Assembly: GCA_902500995.1 (NCBI GenBank)
Contig: CABVSR010000004.1
Span: forward strand, 1 to 64,000
Reading direction: 5' to 3'
DNA length: 64,000 bases
Source: an uncultured Nitrospira sp.
GTDB lineage: Bacteria > Nitrospirota > Nitrospiria > Nitrospirales > Nitrospiraceae
Below the pieces are notes generated by a model. It saw nothing but the letters and a program-made list of their open reading frames with translations. It made no database searches and was not told the origin of the DNA. Position numbers and translations under genes: made by a program. Below are positions 54,201 to 62,718 of the stretch, piece after piece (the first letter of the stretch is position 1; each line of letters starts with the position of its first letter).

Positions 54201-55383
54201 TCCGATCAGACGCCACCCTATCGTCACCCTGGGGCTCATCCTGTTCGTCGCCGTGGCGGCCTTGGTCGTCTTCCGGCTCACGAGCGGCGCCAAGACCGAC
54301 CCCCGCAAGAACCGGATCCTCACCGTGGGCACCATGGCGCCCATCAGACAGGATCTCGACGTGCGGCTGACGTATACTGCCGATTTGATTCCGAACCAGC
54401 TCGTGAACGTGTTCTCCCGCGTGGACGGCTACATCGGCAAAATCTATGTAGATAAGGGCGACCTGGTGAAGGCCAATCAGTTGTTGGTCGAGATCGACCA
54501 TACCGACTACATCCATGCCGTCAATCAGGCCAAGGCCAATCTCCTCTCGGCCAAAGCGAAGGTCGTCCAGCAGGACGCCGCGGTGCGTAACGCCATCCTC
54601 ACGCTCGACCGCATGCAGGCGCTGATCAAAGACCAGTTCGTCTCGCAGCAAGATTTGGACACAGCCCTCGTCAACCGCGATGCGGCTGTCGCGCTACAGG
54701 ATTCGCTGCGCGCCCAGGTGCAACAGATGACCGTCGCCCAGGCCCAGGCCGAAACCAACCTGGCCTACTCCTACATCCGCGCGCCCTTCGCCGGCTATAT
54801 CGCCGAGCGCAATCTCGATCCCGGCGCGTACGTCAGCGGGACGACCGCCAGTACCTCCACCGTCTCGCGCGGCATCCTGAGTGTGCACGATGTCGAAACC
54901 GTCCGCACGTTGATCGAGGTCGTGGAGAAGGACGTCCCTCTTGTACAAATCGGGCAACGCGCCGACGTGCGCGCTGAAGCCTATCCGAATGAAGTGTTCG
55001 AAGGCCGCGTCACCCGCATCGTCCAGGCGTTGAACCGCGCCACCCGCACGATGACCGTGGAGGTCGATCTGCCGAACAAAGACCACCGCCTCAAAGGCGG
55101 CATGTTCGCCCGCGTCGAAGTGCTGGTCGGAACACATCCCCGGGCGATTCAGATCCCGCTGGACGCGGTGAGCCGGCTCGAAGAATCGCAGTATGTGTAT
55201 GTGGTCAAAGACGGGAAGGCGCACCAGGTTCCGGTTGAACTCGGCGCTCGCGCCGAAAATCGTGTGGAAGTGGTAAAGGGTCTCGCCGGCGATGAGCAAC
55301 TGATCGTCTCCGGCAAAGACTTGGTGAGTGAAGGTGTTCCCGTCCAAGTTCAACCGCTGGATGCCGTGAAACGTGAATCGTAA
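54190..55383 (+). CDS. RND efflux periplasmic membrane fusion protein
   Basis: HlyD/AcrA-type adaptor of 397 residues, GTG start. One N-terminal membrane helix (IVTLGLILFVAVAALVVF), split biotinyl-lipoyl domain (GYIGKIYVDKGDLVKANQLL and YSYIRAPFAGYIAERNLDPG), an alpha-helical hairpin between (about residues 95-175), then beta-barrel and membrane-proximal domains (AIQIPLDAVSRLEESQYVYV). It links the inner-membrane pump at 55489 to an outer-membrane channel that is not encoded here. Confidence 0.93.
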   Translation: MSGNPIRRHPIVTLGLILFVAVAALVVFRLTSGAKTDPRKNRILTVGTMAPIRQDLDVRLTYTADLIPNQLVNVFSRVDGYIGKIYVDKGDLVKANQLLVEIDHTDYIHAVNQAKANLLSAKAKVVQQDAAVRNAILTLDRMQALIKDQFVSQQDLDTALVNRDAAVALQDSLRAQVQQMTVAQAQAETNLAYSYIRAPFAGYIAERNLDPGAYVSGTTASTSTVSRGILSVHDVETVRTLIEVVEKDVPLVQIGQRADVRAEAYPNEVFEGRVTRIVQALNRATRTMTVEVDLPNKDHRLKGGMFARVEVLVGTHPRAIQIPLDAVSRLEESQYVYVVKDGKAHQVPVELGARAENRVEVVKGLAGDEQLIVSGKDLVSEGVPVQVQPLDAVKRES

Positions 55384-55488
55384 AAAGCGGACCACGATGA
55401 GACGTCCCGGGTTGCCGTCATACTCCCCGCGTTTCACCTGTAACGAGTCACCTTTCACCTTGCACATTTTACGTTTCACGCCTCCGAT

Positions 55489-58400
55489 ATGTGGCTGACA
55501 CTCCTCGCGCTCCGCAATCGCATCGGCATCCTCATGCTGTCGCTCGCCATGGTGATCCTTGGGGCCACGTCCCTGGAACGCCTCCCGGTCGATCTCTTTC
55601 CCAACATCCAGGTGCCGGTGGCCTTCGTCGGGGTCATCTACAAGGGCGCGCCGCCGCTCGACATCGAGCAGAGCGTGGTCTATCCCATCGAGAAGGCCGT
55701 CAGCTCAGCCTCCAATGTCGAACATGTGGAGTCGTTCGCCAAGCAGGGCATCGGGGCGGTCCAAATCTGGTTCAACTGGGGCGCGGATATCAATGTCGGC
55801 CAAATGGAGGTGATGCAGCGCATCACCCAGATTTTAAACAGCCTGCCGCCCGGTATCCTGCAACCCTTCATCGTCAAGTTCGACGTGTCCAACATTCCCG
55901 TCGCGTTCGTGACCGCTTCCGGCGGCGACCTCGACGAACGGGCGCTCTACGACCTGGCGTACAACACCATCGCCCCCCAGATCGAGCAAATCGCCAATGT
56001 CGCCGCCGCCACGGTCGAGGGCGGGAAGGTCCGGCAGATCAATATCAATCTGGACCCGGCCTTGCTGCAGGCGCGCGGGCTCTCGATCCTCGACGTGGTC
56101 AAGGCGGTGAAGGCGTCCAACCTGATCTTGCCGTCGGGCGACATCAAAGCGGGCAACCTCGACTACAACGTCTTCACCAACACCCAGTTCAAGACCGTAG
56201 AGCCGATCAACGACGTCGTCATCAAGATCGACGCGCGCGGCAATCCCGTGCGCGTGCGGGATGTCGGCGTGCTGAGCGACTCGTCGGACATTCAAACCAA
56301 CGTCGTCCGCACAGACGGCAAGCGATCTGTCTACCTCAGGGTCAACAAACAGCCGATCGCCAACACGGTGGAAGTGGTCGATGCCTTGCGCAAAGCCATT
56401 CCCAAAATGATCGGCATTCCCCCCGGCGTTCAGTTGGGCATTTCCTTCGATCAGTCGGTGTACATCCGGCAATCGATCAAGAATCTCATCGAGCAGGCAC
56501 TGCACGGATCGTTGCTCGCGGCGGCGGTGATTTTACTGTTCTTGCGCAACCTCACCAGCACGTTGATCATCTCCGTGGCCATTCCGCTGTCGATTCTGGT
56601 CACCTTCATCGTCCTCTATTTCACCAACCAGACGCTGAATGTCTTCACGATGGGCGGCCTGGCGCTGGGGATCGGGCGGCTGGTGGACGACTCGATCGTC
56701 GAACTCGAAAACATTCAGCGCCACCTGAATGTCGATCGGAACCGCTGGGATGCCATCGTCAACGCCGCCCGCGAGGTCGCCATGCCGATCTTCGCCTCCA
56801 CGGTCACGACCGTCGTCGTCTTTCTCCCCATGTTCTTTATCGTGGGCATCGCGCGGCTCCTGCTCATTCCCTTGACGCTCACGATCGCTATCGCACTGTT
56901 CACGTCGTTCTTTGTCTCACGGACCGTCACCCCGGCGCTCTGTTACCGCTTTCTGAAGTCCGAAGAAGAGGCGCACCGGTCGTTGCCGTCCTGGTTCGTG
57001 AACATCATGCAATGGAGCCAGCGCCGCTACGAAGCCCTCGATGAAGGATACGAACGCAGCCTGCGCTGGGTGCTGGTCCACCGCCGCACATTATTGGTGG
57101 CCGTGGTCGCGCTCTTTGTAAGTTCCCTCGCTCTCTTGCCTTTTATCGGGACTGAATTTTTGCCTGTGTCGGATGAAAGCCAGTTCCGCATCGTCTTGCG
57201 GGCCCCGGTCGGGCAGCGGGTGGAAAAGACCGTGGACCAGGTCGCCGAGGTCGAGCGCGTGCTGCGGGAAAAGATCCCGCCGGATGAACTGGAAGCGATT
57301 GCTTCCAGCACCGGCGTGCTCGCCCAGGGCCGTTCGTCACTGTTCAATCCCAACACCGGACCGCATACGTCGGTCATCTCTGTGTATTTGGCCTCTCCCG
57401 ATAAACGGCGGCGCAACCAGGTCGAGATCATGAACGCCGTCCGCCCTTCCATCGTGAAACTCTTTCCCGGCGTGGCGATGTTCTTCGATCCGGGCGGCCT
57501 GGTCAAACGCGTCACCAGCTTCGGTTCGCAAAAATCCATCGACGTGGAAATTTACGGGTATGACTTCGAGAAGGCCCGCGCCGTCATTCAACTGGTGCAA
57601 GAGATCATGCACAAAATCCCCGGGATGGCCGACATCGAAGTCAGCCGGGAGGAGAACTATCCCGAAGTAAACGTGGTGGTCGATCGCGAAAAGGCCGCGC
57701 TGCTCGGCATCAGCGAAACGGATGTCGCCAACGCCGTGCTGTTTTCCTTAAACGGTAACGGGCAAACCGATCCCATCATTTACACCGACCCGCAGAACGG
57801 GAATGAGTACTACATCAGCGCCTGGCTCGCCGAGGAACATCGCAAGGATTTGACGGCCATCGAGCATGTGCTGCTCACGACGAAAAACGCCGAGCCCGTG
57901 CTGCTGAAAAACCTGGCCACGCTGAAACTGAACGCCGGGCCTGTGAAGATCGAGCGAAAGTACTTCCAGCGCGTCGTCCACATCACCGCCAACCCCGTCG
58001 GCCGCGATCTCGGCGCGATCGCCCAGGATCTGGAAACGGCCTTCGCCCAGCTGCAATTGCCGACCGGCTTCAGCATCCGGCTCGCGGGTCAAATCCAGCA
58101 ACAGCGCGAGACGTTCGAGGGCCTGATGTATGCCAGCGCCCTGGCCTTGATCTTGGTGTATATGGTGATGGCGGCACAATTTAAGTCGCTGATCGATCCG
58201 TTTATCATCATGTTTTCGGTGCCGATGGGCATTCCCGGCGTGATCGTGATCCTTTACCTGACGAACACCACGATCTCGACCTCGTCCTTGATGGGCATCA
58301 TCATGATGCTGGGTATTGTGGTTTCGAACGGGGTCTTGCTGGTGGACTACACCAATGTGCTGCGACGACGCGGTCTGGACCTTTCCGCCGCCGTCGTGAC

Positions 58401-58668
58401 GGCCTCGCGCACCAGGCTTCGGCCGATTTTAATGACCTCGCTCGCCACGGTCGTCGGTCTGATCCCGATGGCTCTCGGCCTGGGAACCGGCAGCGAAACC
58501 AACGCGCCACTGGCCCGCGCAGTCGTGGGAGGCCTCACCGTCTCGACGATCCTCACGCTGTTTCTGGTCCCCACCGTCTATACGATGCTCGAAGAACGGT
58601 TCCCGCGACGGGCCGATCAACTGGGAGACACACCGGCGGAAGCTGAATTGGTTGGACAACAGGCCTGA
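55489..58668 (+). CDS. RND superfamily efflux pump (HAE1/AcrB-like)
   Basis: A 1059-residue inner-membrane proton-driven exporter with the usual twofold repeat: helix 1 near residues 8-28, porter domain, helices 2-6 (about 335-545), second porter domain and helices 8-12 (about 870-1035). The helix-4 proton-relay aspartates are in GIGRLVDDSIVELENI. GTEFLPVSDESQFRIVLRAP and the C-terminal MLGIVVSNGVLLVDYTNVL are typical. About 105 bases separate it from the adaptor gene. Hydrophobic drug export is likelier than metal export, since CzcA motifs are absent. Confidence 0.93.
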   Translation: MWLTLLALRNRIGILMLSLAMVILGATSLERLPVDLFPNIQVPVAFVGVIYKGAPPLDIEQSVVYPIEKAVSSASNVEHVESFAKQGIGAVQIWFNWGADINVGQMEVMQRITQILNSLPPGILQPFIVKFDVSNIPVAFVTASGGDLDERALYDLAYNTIAPQIEQIANVAAATVEGGKVRQININLDPALLQARGLSILDVVKAVKASNLILPSGDIKAGNLDYNVFTNTQFKTVEPINDVVIKIDARGNPVRVRDVGVLSDSSDIQTNVVRTDGKRSVYLRVNKQPIANTVEVVDALRKAIPKMIGIPPGVQLGISFDQSVYIRQSIKNLIEQALHGSLLAAAVILLFLRNLTSTLIISVAIPLSILVTFIVLYFTNQTLNVFTMGGLALGIGRLVDDSIVELENIQRHLNVDRNRWDAIVNAAREVAMPIFASTVTTVVVFLPMFFIVGIARLLLIPLTLTIAIALFTSFFVSRTVTPALCYRFLKSEEEAHRSLPSWFVNIMQWSQRRYEALDEGYERSLRWVLVHRRTLLVAVVALFVSSLALLPFIGTEFLPVSDESQFRIVLRAPVGQRVEKTVDQVAEVERVLREKIPPDELEAIASSTGVLAQGRSSLFNPNTGPHTSVISVYLASPDKRRRNQVEIMNAVRPSIVKLFPGVAMFFDPGGLVKRVTSFGSQKSIDVEIYGYDFEKARAVIQLVQEIMHKIPGMADIEVSREENYPEVNVVVDREKAALLGISETDVANAVLFSLNGNGQTDPIIYTDPQNGNEYYISAWLAEEHRKDLTAIEHVLLTTKNAEPVLLKNLATLKLNAGPVKIERKYFQRVVHITANPVGRDLGAIAQDLETAFAQLQLPTGFSIRLAGQIQQQRETFEGLMYASALALILVYMVMAAQFKSLIDPFIIMFSVPMGIPGVIVILYLTNTTISTSSLMGIIMMLGIVVSNGVLLVDYTNVLRRRGLDLSAAVVTASRTRLRPILMTSLATVVGLIPMALGLGTGSETNAPLARAVVGGLTVSTILTLFLVPTVYTMLEERFPRRADQLGDTPAEAELVGQQA

Positions 58669-58740
58669 CGGTAGGCTGACACACCACCACGCACAGAACC
58701 ACATCATTGTCGAATCGCGTGGCCTACGGTTCTGGGATTT

Positions 58741-58867
58741 GCAGGCTGTTGAGAAATGTTGTCCAGCAAGGCCGCAGGAAGCACGGCGACTGAGGCGTAC
58801 CCGCTGGGTACGTCGCAGGGAGACGTGCGACCGAGAACGCCGCTGGCGGCATTTCTCAACAGCCTGC
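58741..58867. repeat. 127-bp palindromic repeat, copy B
   Basis: Perfect 18-base terminal inverted repeats GCAGGCTGTTGAGAAATG (58741-58758) and its complement (58850-58867). The exact centre is a perfect CGTACCC-GCT-GGGTACG hairpin (58796-58812). The last base is the first base (C of CTA) of the complement of the TAG stop of the SCP2 gene. The rest of the 58669-58740 gap holds nothing recognised. Confidence 0.9.
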
Positions 58868-59211
58868 TAGGGACGGAGGCTGGGGAAGAGCGACGCCAGT
58901 TGCATCGCCAGGCCCATGTCCCCGCTGATACGGAGTCGGCCGGTCATGGCGATCATGGTGCCGCTGAGCTGGCCGTTCAACACCCGTAGACAATCCTCAC
59001 CCGACATCGCCAGCGTGACATGCGGGTCCGGATGCACCCCATCGGTGACCTGGCAAGCGCCGTCCCTGATCTGCAGTTGGTACTGTCCCCCGTCGACTCC
59101 GCTCAAATCGAACTGGTAGACCACGTCCAGCCCTTCGGCCGCCTCAGGATCCAGTTTGTCTGCGAGGGTAGAGAAAAACTCGCGGACGGTGGTGGGTGGT
59201 GATGGTGTCAT
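58867..59211 (-). CDS. SCP2 sterol-binding-domain protein
   Basis: About 114 residues from ATG 59211 (MTPSPPTTVREFFSTLADKL); a start at 59235 is also open. It is a single SCP2-like fold: VVYQFDLSGVDGGQYQLQI, DPHVTLAMSGEDCLRVLNGQ and GRLRISGDMGLAMQLASLF. Such domains bind hydrophobic ligands such as lipids or acyl chains. The ligand is not known. It follows the speD-like gene after 60 bases, and repeat copy B begins at its stop codon. Confidence 0.85.
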   Translation of the reverse strand: MTPSPPTTVREFFSTLADKLDPEAAEGLDVVYQFDLSGVDGGQYQLQIRDGACQVTDGVHPDPHVTLAMSGEDCLRVLNGQLSGTMIAMTGRLRISGDMGLAMQLASLFPSLRP

Positions 59212-59271
59212 GATTTGGGGCCCCGGCAGAAGCACAGACCCCGCCGGGGCCGAGTTCCAGGAGGGAGTGAT

Positions 59272-59715
59272 CTAGTATCGCAACATGGCCCGGTGGCTCG
59301 AACGACGGGCGCCGAAGAAGGCTTTGGAGAACTCTTCCACGACGGCCGGCTCATACCCCTTGCAACTGAAGATGTCGAGATAGGCGCTGTTGGTGTCGTT
59401 GGCGAAGTGCCCGCTGATCAAGGACGTTTCGATCAACTGCACCATGCTGTAGCCCGCCACTCGCCCTTCGCCGAAATTGACGATCTGGCAGGAGCCATAC
59501 CGCTTCATCTCGATCAGCTCGCAGAGCTGCACAACGTACGCTTCGATTTGTTTGGCATCGCGGATGCGGTCAGGAATGCAATCGTGGAGGTCAACGGAGG
59601 TGCAAATGCCCCAGGCTTTGCCGGGTCCGACGGAGTCCGGATGGACCGCGGAGTCAGCAACCCTGGCTGAAGATGATGAGATGTCGTCTGAAGTGGCACC
59701 TTCGGCGTTGTGCAT
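59272..59715 (-). CDS. SpeD-like S-adenosylmethionine decarboxylase family protein
   Basis: A 147-residue protein from ATG 59715. The family core is recognisable: MVQLIETSLISGHF, then NDTNSAYLDIFSCKGYEP with Cys118 at the place of the catalytic cysteine. In typical SpeD the self-cleavage site reads E-S-H followed by I-S-x-H. Here it is T97-S98-L99 followed by I-S-G-H, so the serine is kept but the adjacent Glu and His are replaced. It may be a divergent pyruvoyl enzyme or an uncleaved relative. The longer frame to 59778 lies upstream of the predicted transcript start. Confidence 0.75.
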   Translation of the reverse strand: MHNAEGATSDDISSSSARVADSAVHPDSVGPGKAWGICTSVDLHDCIPDRIRDAKQIEAYVVQLCELIEMKRYGSCQIVNFGEGRVAGYSMVQLIETSLISGHFANDTNSAYLDIFSCKGYEPAVVEEFSKAFFGARRSSHRAMLRY

Positions 59716-59767
59716 ATGCGATACGACCTTTCTGTTGGGGATGGTGGGAGTGGGAACACATGTTTGC

Positions 59768-59796
59768 AATATACTCAACGATTGAAACCCTGTAAA
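59768..59796 (-). promoter_or_regulatory. Predicted promoter of the speD-like gene
   Basis: The minus strand has TTTACA (59791-59796), a 17-base spacer and TATATT (59768-59773). It gives a leader of about 46 bases to ATG 59715. Confidence 0.65.
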
Positions 59797-59832
59797 TATT
59801 TATCTCGGAAATATCTCGCGCAGGAGCGCGCA

Positions 59833-59862
59833 TTGACAAACTCGCGACCCCTTAGCGAGAAT
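59833..59862 (+). promoter_or_regulatory. Predicted promoter of the zinc-ribbon gene
   Basis: The plus strand has TTGACA (59833-59838), an 18-base spacer and GAGAAT (59857-59862). The transcript would start at or next to ATG 59870. Confidence 0.5.
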
Positions 59863-59869
59863 GCGCGCC

Positions 59870-60055
59870 ATGACTGAACCATCGACATCGCCGGCCACCC
59901 CCTCGACCCCGACCGCTGATTTGCCCGAACGGCTCTGCACCTGGTGTAAGGTCGCCATGACCAAGCGACTGGTCGCCGGGGGCCAGTTCATTCACTACAC
60001 CTGCCCCAAGTGCGTCTTCCAGCACACCACGAAGCGAGCGTCCCAGGCGAAATAG
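59870..60055 (+). CDS. Zinc-ribbon miniprotein
   Basis: A 61-residue protein. After a threonine/proline-rich start it has two CxxC knuckles, LCTWCK and TCPKC, 21 residues apart, followed by a basic tail. This should bind one zinc ion. No family name is recognised. The in-frame ATG at 59861 overlaps the -10 box, so 59870 is the likely start, with essentially no leader. It diverges from the speD-like gene, and repeat copy C begins 12 bases after its stop. Confidence 0.65.
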   Translation: MTEPSTSPATPSTPTADLPERLCTWCKVAMTKRLVAGGQFIHYTCPKCVFQHTTKRASQAK

Positions 60056-60067
60056 GTGCTTCATAGC

Positions 60068-60194
60068 GCCGCAGCACGATCCTGGTCGTCCATCAAGGCC
60101 GCAGGAAGCACGGCGACTGAGGCGTACCCGCTGGGTACGTCGCAGGGAGACGTGCGACCGAGAACGCTGCTGGCGGCCGCTTTCATCGGCCTGC
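60068..60194. repeat. 127-bp repeat, copy C with a decayed left arm
   Basis: The central 84 bases (60092-60174 region) differ from copy B at about two positions and keep the CGTACCC-GCT-GGGTACG centre (60123-60139). The left arm no longer pairs with the right arm. The right end coincides with the TAG stop of the reductase gene (60194-60196). Confidence 0.85.
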
Positions 60195-60913
60195 TACTCG
60201 TCGTAATATTTTTCGCGATAGATCGGACACAATCCCTTGGCATTGATCCGGGCCGTCACATCCGTAATCATCGCGCTCCCCCCGCAGAGATATATCGCCA
60301 GATTGTCGACGGATTGGATCCGCTCATCGAGCAGCGCCGTCACCCGTCCGGTCACCCCCTGCCAGCCCGGCTCCGGCCTGGACAGCGTCGTCACCACGGT
60401 AAATCGGGGATATGCGGCAGCCAGCGTCGCCAGTTCATCCTGCCAATAAAGATCACGCTGGCTGCGCAGTCCCCAGAACAGTGTGACCGGTCGGTCCGGC
60501 TGCCGGTGCAATTGCGCCAGAATCATGCTGCGCATCGGCGCGATGCCGGTTCCTGTGGCGATAAACACCCGCGCTCTCTCCCCGTCGTCTCGCAAATAAA
60601 ACGCGCCCGCAGGCCCCTTGAACGAGGTCCGCTCCCCTTGGCGTAGACGAAACAGGTAGCTCGAACCGGGCCCACCCTGGACGAGGTTCAGGACGAGCAG
60701 AATCCGATCATCCTGCGCCGGCGGTGAGGCGATGGAATAGGGCCTGGTGACGGGGCGAGGCTGCCCTTCCTTCGGCACCTCGAAGGAGACAAATTGCCCG
60801 GCCTTAAAGGTCATCGTCGGTGGATCCAGTACACGCAGTTCAATCGCCCGCACGTCATGCGTCAGATCCTGAATCCGGCACACTTCAGCCGTGTATGTAT
60901 TCACGGCATCCAA
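60194..60913 (-). CDS. FAD-dependent ferredoxin/flavodoxin reductase-like oxidoreductase
   Basis: A 239-residue FNR-superfamily protein. FAD domain (residues 1-105) with RPYSIASPP, then the NAD(P)H domain with FIATGTGIAPMRSMIL and LYLCGG-like AIYLCGGSAMI. No 2Fe-2S domain is present, so it should pass electrons to a separate carrier. The frame begins at TTG 60913; GTG 60904 is an equally good start and neither has a strong Shine-Dalgarno. Electron acceptor unknown. Confidence 0.85.
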   Translation of the reverse strand: MDAVNTYTAEVCRIQDLTHDVRAIELRVLDPPTMTFKAGQFVSFEVPKEGQPRPVTRPYSIASPPAQDDRILLVLNLVQGGPGSSYLFRLRQGERTSFKGPAGAFYLRDDGERARVFIATGTGIAPMRSMILAQLHRQPDRPVTLFWGLRSQRDLYWQDELATLAAAYPRFTVVTTLSRPEPGWQGVTGRVTALLDERIQSVDNLAIYLCGGSAMITDVTARINAKGLCPIYREKYYDE

Positions 60914-60946
60914 CCCGAAGCGAAATGATGGAAAGGGAACGTCCGA

Positions 60947-61660
60947 TCAACCGCGCCCGGAAGGCAGCAAGAGGTGCGTCTCATAACTCATGATACCAAG
61001 AAATGCGGCGAGGCCGAGGTAGTACAGGCCGTAACTGATTTTGGTGGCCAGCGGCACCTCGTAGTACCGTTCAGGCAGGCCGTGGGGACCGCCACGGAAG
61101 GTGGACATGACATGTGGAAGCGCCAGCAGCGCAATCAGCAGCAGCATAGGGCTATGGTTCATGACGAACAGCCCGATCAGGATCGGCACGCCCACCCACC
61201 AGACCTTGGGCGAGATAATGGCCGTGATACGTCCGCCGTCTAATGGAGAGAGGGGAATGAGATTGAAGAGATTGATCATGAACCCGGCATAGGCCAATGC
61301 CAGCAGCAATTGACTGTTGGTGTATTCGGCGGCGTAGTAACAGGCCATGGCCGCCACGGTGCCGGCAACCGGCCCGGCGATTCCCACATACGCTTCTGTT
61401 TCCACGTCCATGGGCTGCTCTTTGAGTTGAATCCAGGCCCCGACGAAGGGAATGAAGGTCGGGGCTCCGACGTTGAGGTTGCGCTGCTTAGCCGCGGCGT
61501 AATGTCCAAGCTCGTGGAAGAGAATCAGCAACACGAACCCGACTGAATACCACCAGCCGAAGATAAAGCTATAGGCAACCATCGACAGGAGCATGGTCCC
61601 GCCGGTCAGGGCAATCTTGCCGAATTTGAGTCCGCCGAGGAGCAGCAGGAGAATTTTCAC
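60947..61660 (-). CDS. Site-2 protease family M50 membrane metalloprotease
   Basis: A 237-residue membrane protein with about six helices. The zinc-binding HELGH motif (LILFHELGHYAAAKQR) and the second metal ligand motif LSPLDGGR are intact. Without PDZ or CBS domains it resembles the rhomboid-like mini S2P group. Substrates are unknown. Its start overlaps the stop of the DUF2167 gene by four bases, so the two membrane proteins are made together. Confidence 0.88.
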   Translation of the reverse strand: MKILLLLLGGLKFGKIALTGGTMLLSMVAYSFIFGWWYSVGFVLLILFHELGHYAAAKQRNLNVGAPTFIPFVGAWIQLKEQPMDVETEAYVGIAGPVAGTVAAMACYYAAEYTNSQLLLALAYAGFMINLFNLIPLSPLDGGRITAIISPKVWWVGVPILIGLFVMNHSPMLLLIALLALPHVMSTFRGGPHGLPERYYEVPLATKISYGLYYLGLAAFLGIMSYETHLLLPSGRG

Positions 61661-62556
61661 GACGGCAAACCTCCGCCGCCGCCCGGCTGCTCTGCCTGCG
61701 GTTTCTTTTTGAGGTATTTAGCGGCCAATCCGCCGAGCGCAATGACCAGCAGCATCAAGAGCTTTTTTCCGGCCATCACCAGCGGGATGATGAAGGCCCA
61801 GAGTTTCGCCAGCAGGCCGGACTTGATCGCCGCGCCCGCAATGAGCGCCGAGAGACCGACCGCCGCGACCTTGTCGGTCGTGCTGTTGAAGTCGGTGTAC
61901 CGTTTGCCTTCGACAAACTCCACATTGGCCAGCAATTGGCTGACATGCGGCTTCAGCATCGGCAACTGCTCGAGCGACCCCACCATGTTCATGCTGAGAT
62001 ACCCCTGCCGCCCTAAGGCCAACGTGTTGTAATTGACCCCCACCTCCGAATCCCGTTCCTGCGCAGAGATCGCCCACACGACCTTGTTCGCCGCCTTGTC
62101 GTAATGCGGCTTCTCTTCCCACCCGCGAATGATCAACGGCGGAAACCCTTGAGCCTGGCGCTGCTTGTTGTCCTCCTCCGTGCCTTCTTTGATGGACGTC
62201 ATCAGCGCATCGGCGTCCCAATTGGTCGCGTCGTCGTCCTTCACGTAGCCCGCATCGATATAACGTACGACCATAAACCACTGTTCGCCTTCGCCGGTCG
62301 CCGTAATCAGCCCCAGCTCGGAACCGGAGGGGAAGTTTCCCATTCTCTTCAACAGCGCTTGGGTCTCTTGCGCGCCAATAAATTGATAGCCCTGTGGCAA
62401 TTTCAGTATTGCCTGATCGCCCAGCTTGGCTTCGGTCGGTCCCGCGATCCAGGGAAGGGTCTGCGGTTGAGACTCTGATTCCTTAGCGATGGCCGGCAGA
62501 GTCCAAAGCCAAAAGGCTGCGGCAGCAAGGACCAGCAGCCGAATTGTATATCTCAT
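61657..62556 (-). CDS. DUF2167 membrane protein
   Basis: A 299-residue exported membrane protein. It has a signal peptide (LLVLAAAAFWLWTLPAIA), a soluble periplasmic part with the DUF2167 signatures SGSELGLI, WFMVVRYIDAGYVKDDDA and VNYNTLALGRQGYLSMN, and two C-terminal helices followed by a lysine/glycine-rich tail. GGGAGA precedes the ATG. Function of the family is unknown. It is coupled to the M50 protease gene. Confidence 0.88.
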   Translation of the reverse strand: MRYTIRLLVLAAAAFWLWTLPAIAKESESQPQTLPWIAGPTEAKLGDQAILKLPQGYQFIGAQETQALLKRMGNFPSGSELGLITATGEGEQWFMVVRYIDAGYVKDDDATNWDADALMTSIKEGTEEDNKQRQAQGFPPLIIRGWEEKPHYDKAANKVVWAISAQERDSEVGVNYNTLALGRQGYLSMNMVGSLEQLPMLKPHVSQLLANVEFVEGKRYTDFNSTTDKVAAVGLSALIAGAAIKSGLLAKLWAFIIPLVMAGKKLLMLLVIALGGLAAKYLKKKPQAEQPGGGGGLPS

Positions 62557-62718
62557 AACCGTATCTCCCTGGCATTGCCTGCGGTCTGGTTTATCGTCAC
62601 GACTCTATCAACTTCTCATCATCGGCATGGGTACCGACCAACAACCACTTGATAGGCACTCGATAGCCACCCGCCCTCTCGCCTGACAGCGCGTGCTTCC
62701 GCCGGCGCCACGCACCGG
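62557..62718 (-). other. Gap between DUF2914 and DUF2167 genes
   Basis: About 160 bases. Just after the DUF2914 stop there is a GC-rich CCGG / CCGG hairpin without a T-run. No clear promoter or small gene could be supported. Confidence 0.3.
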
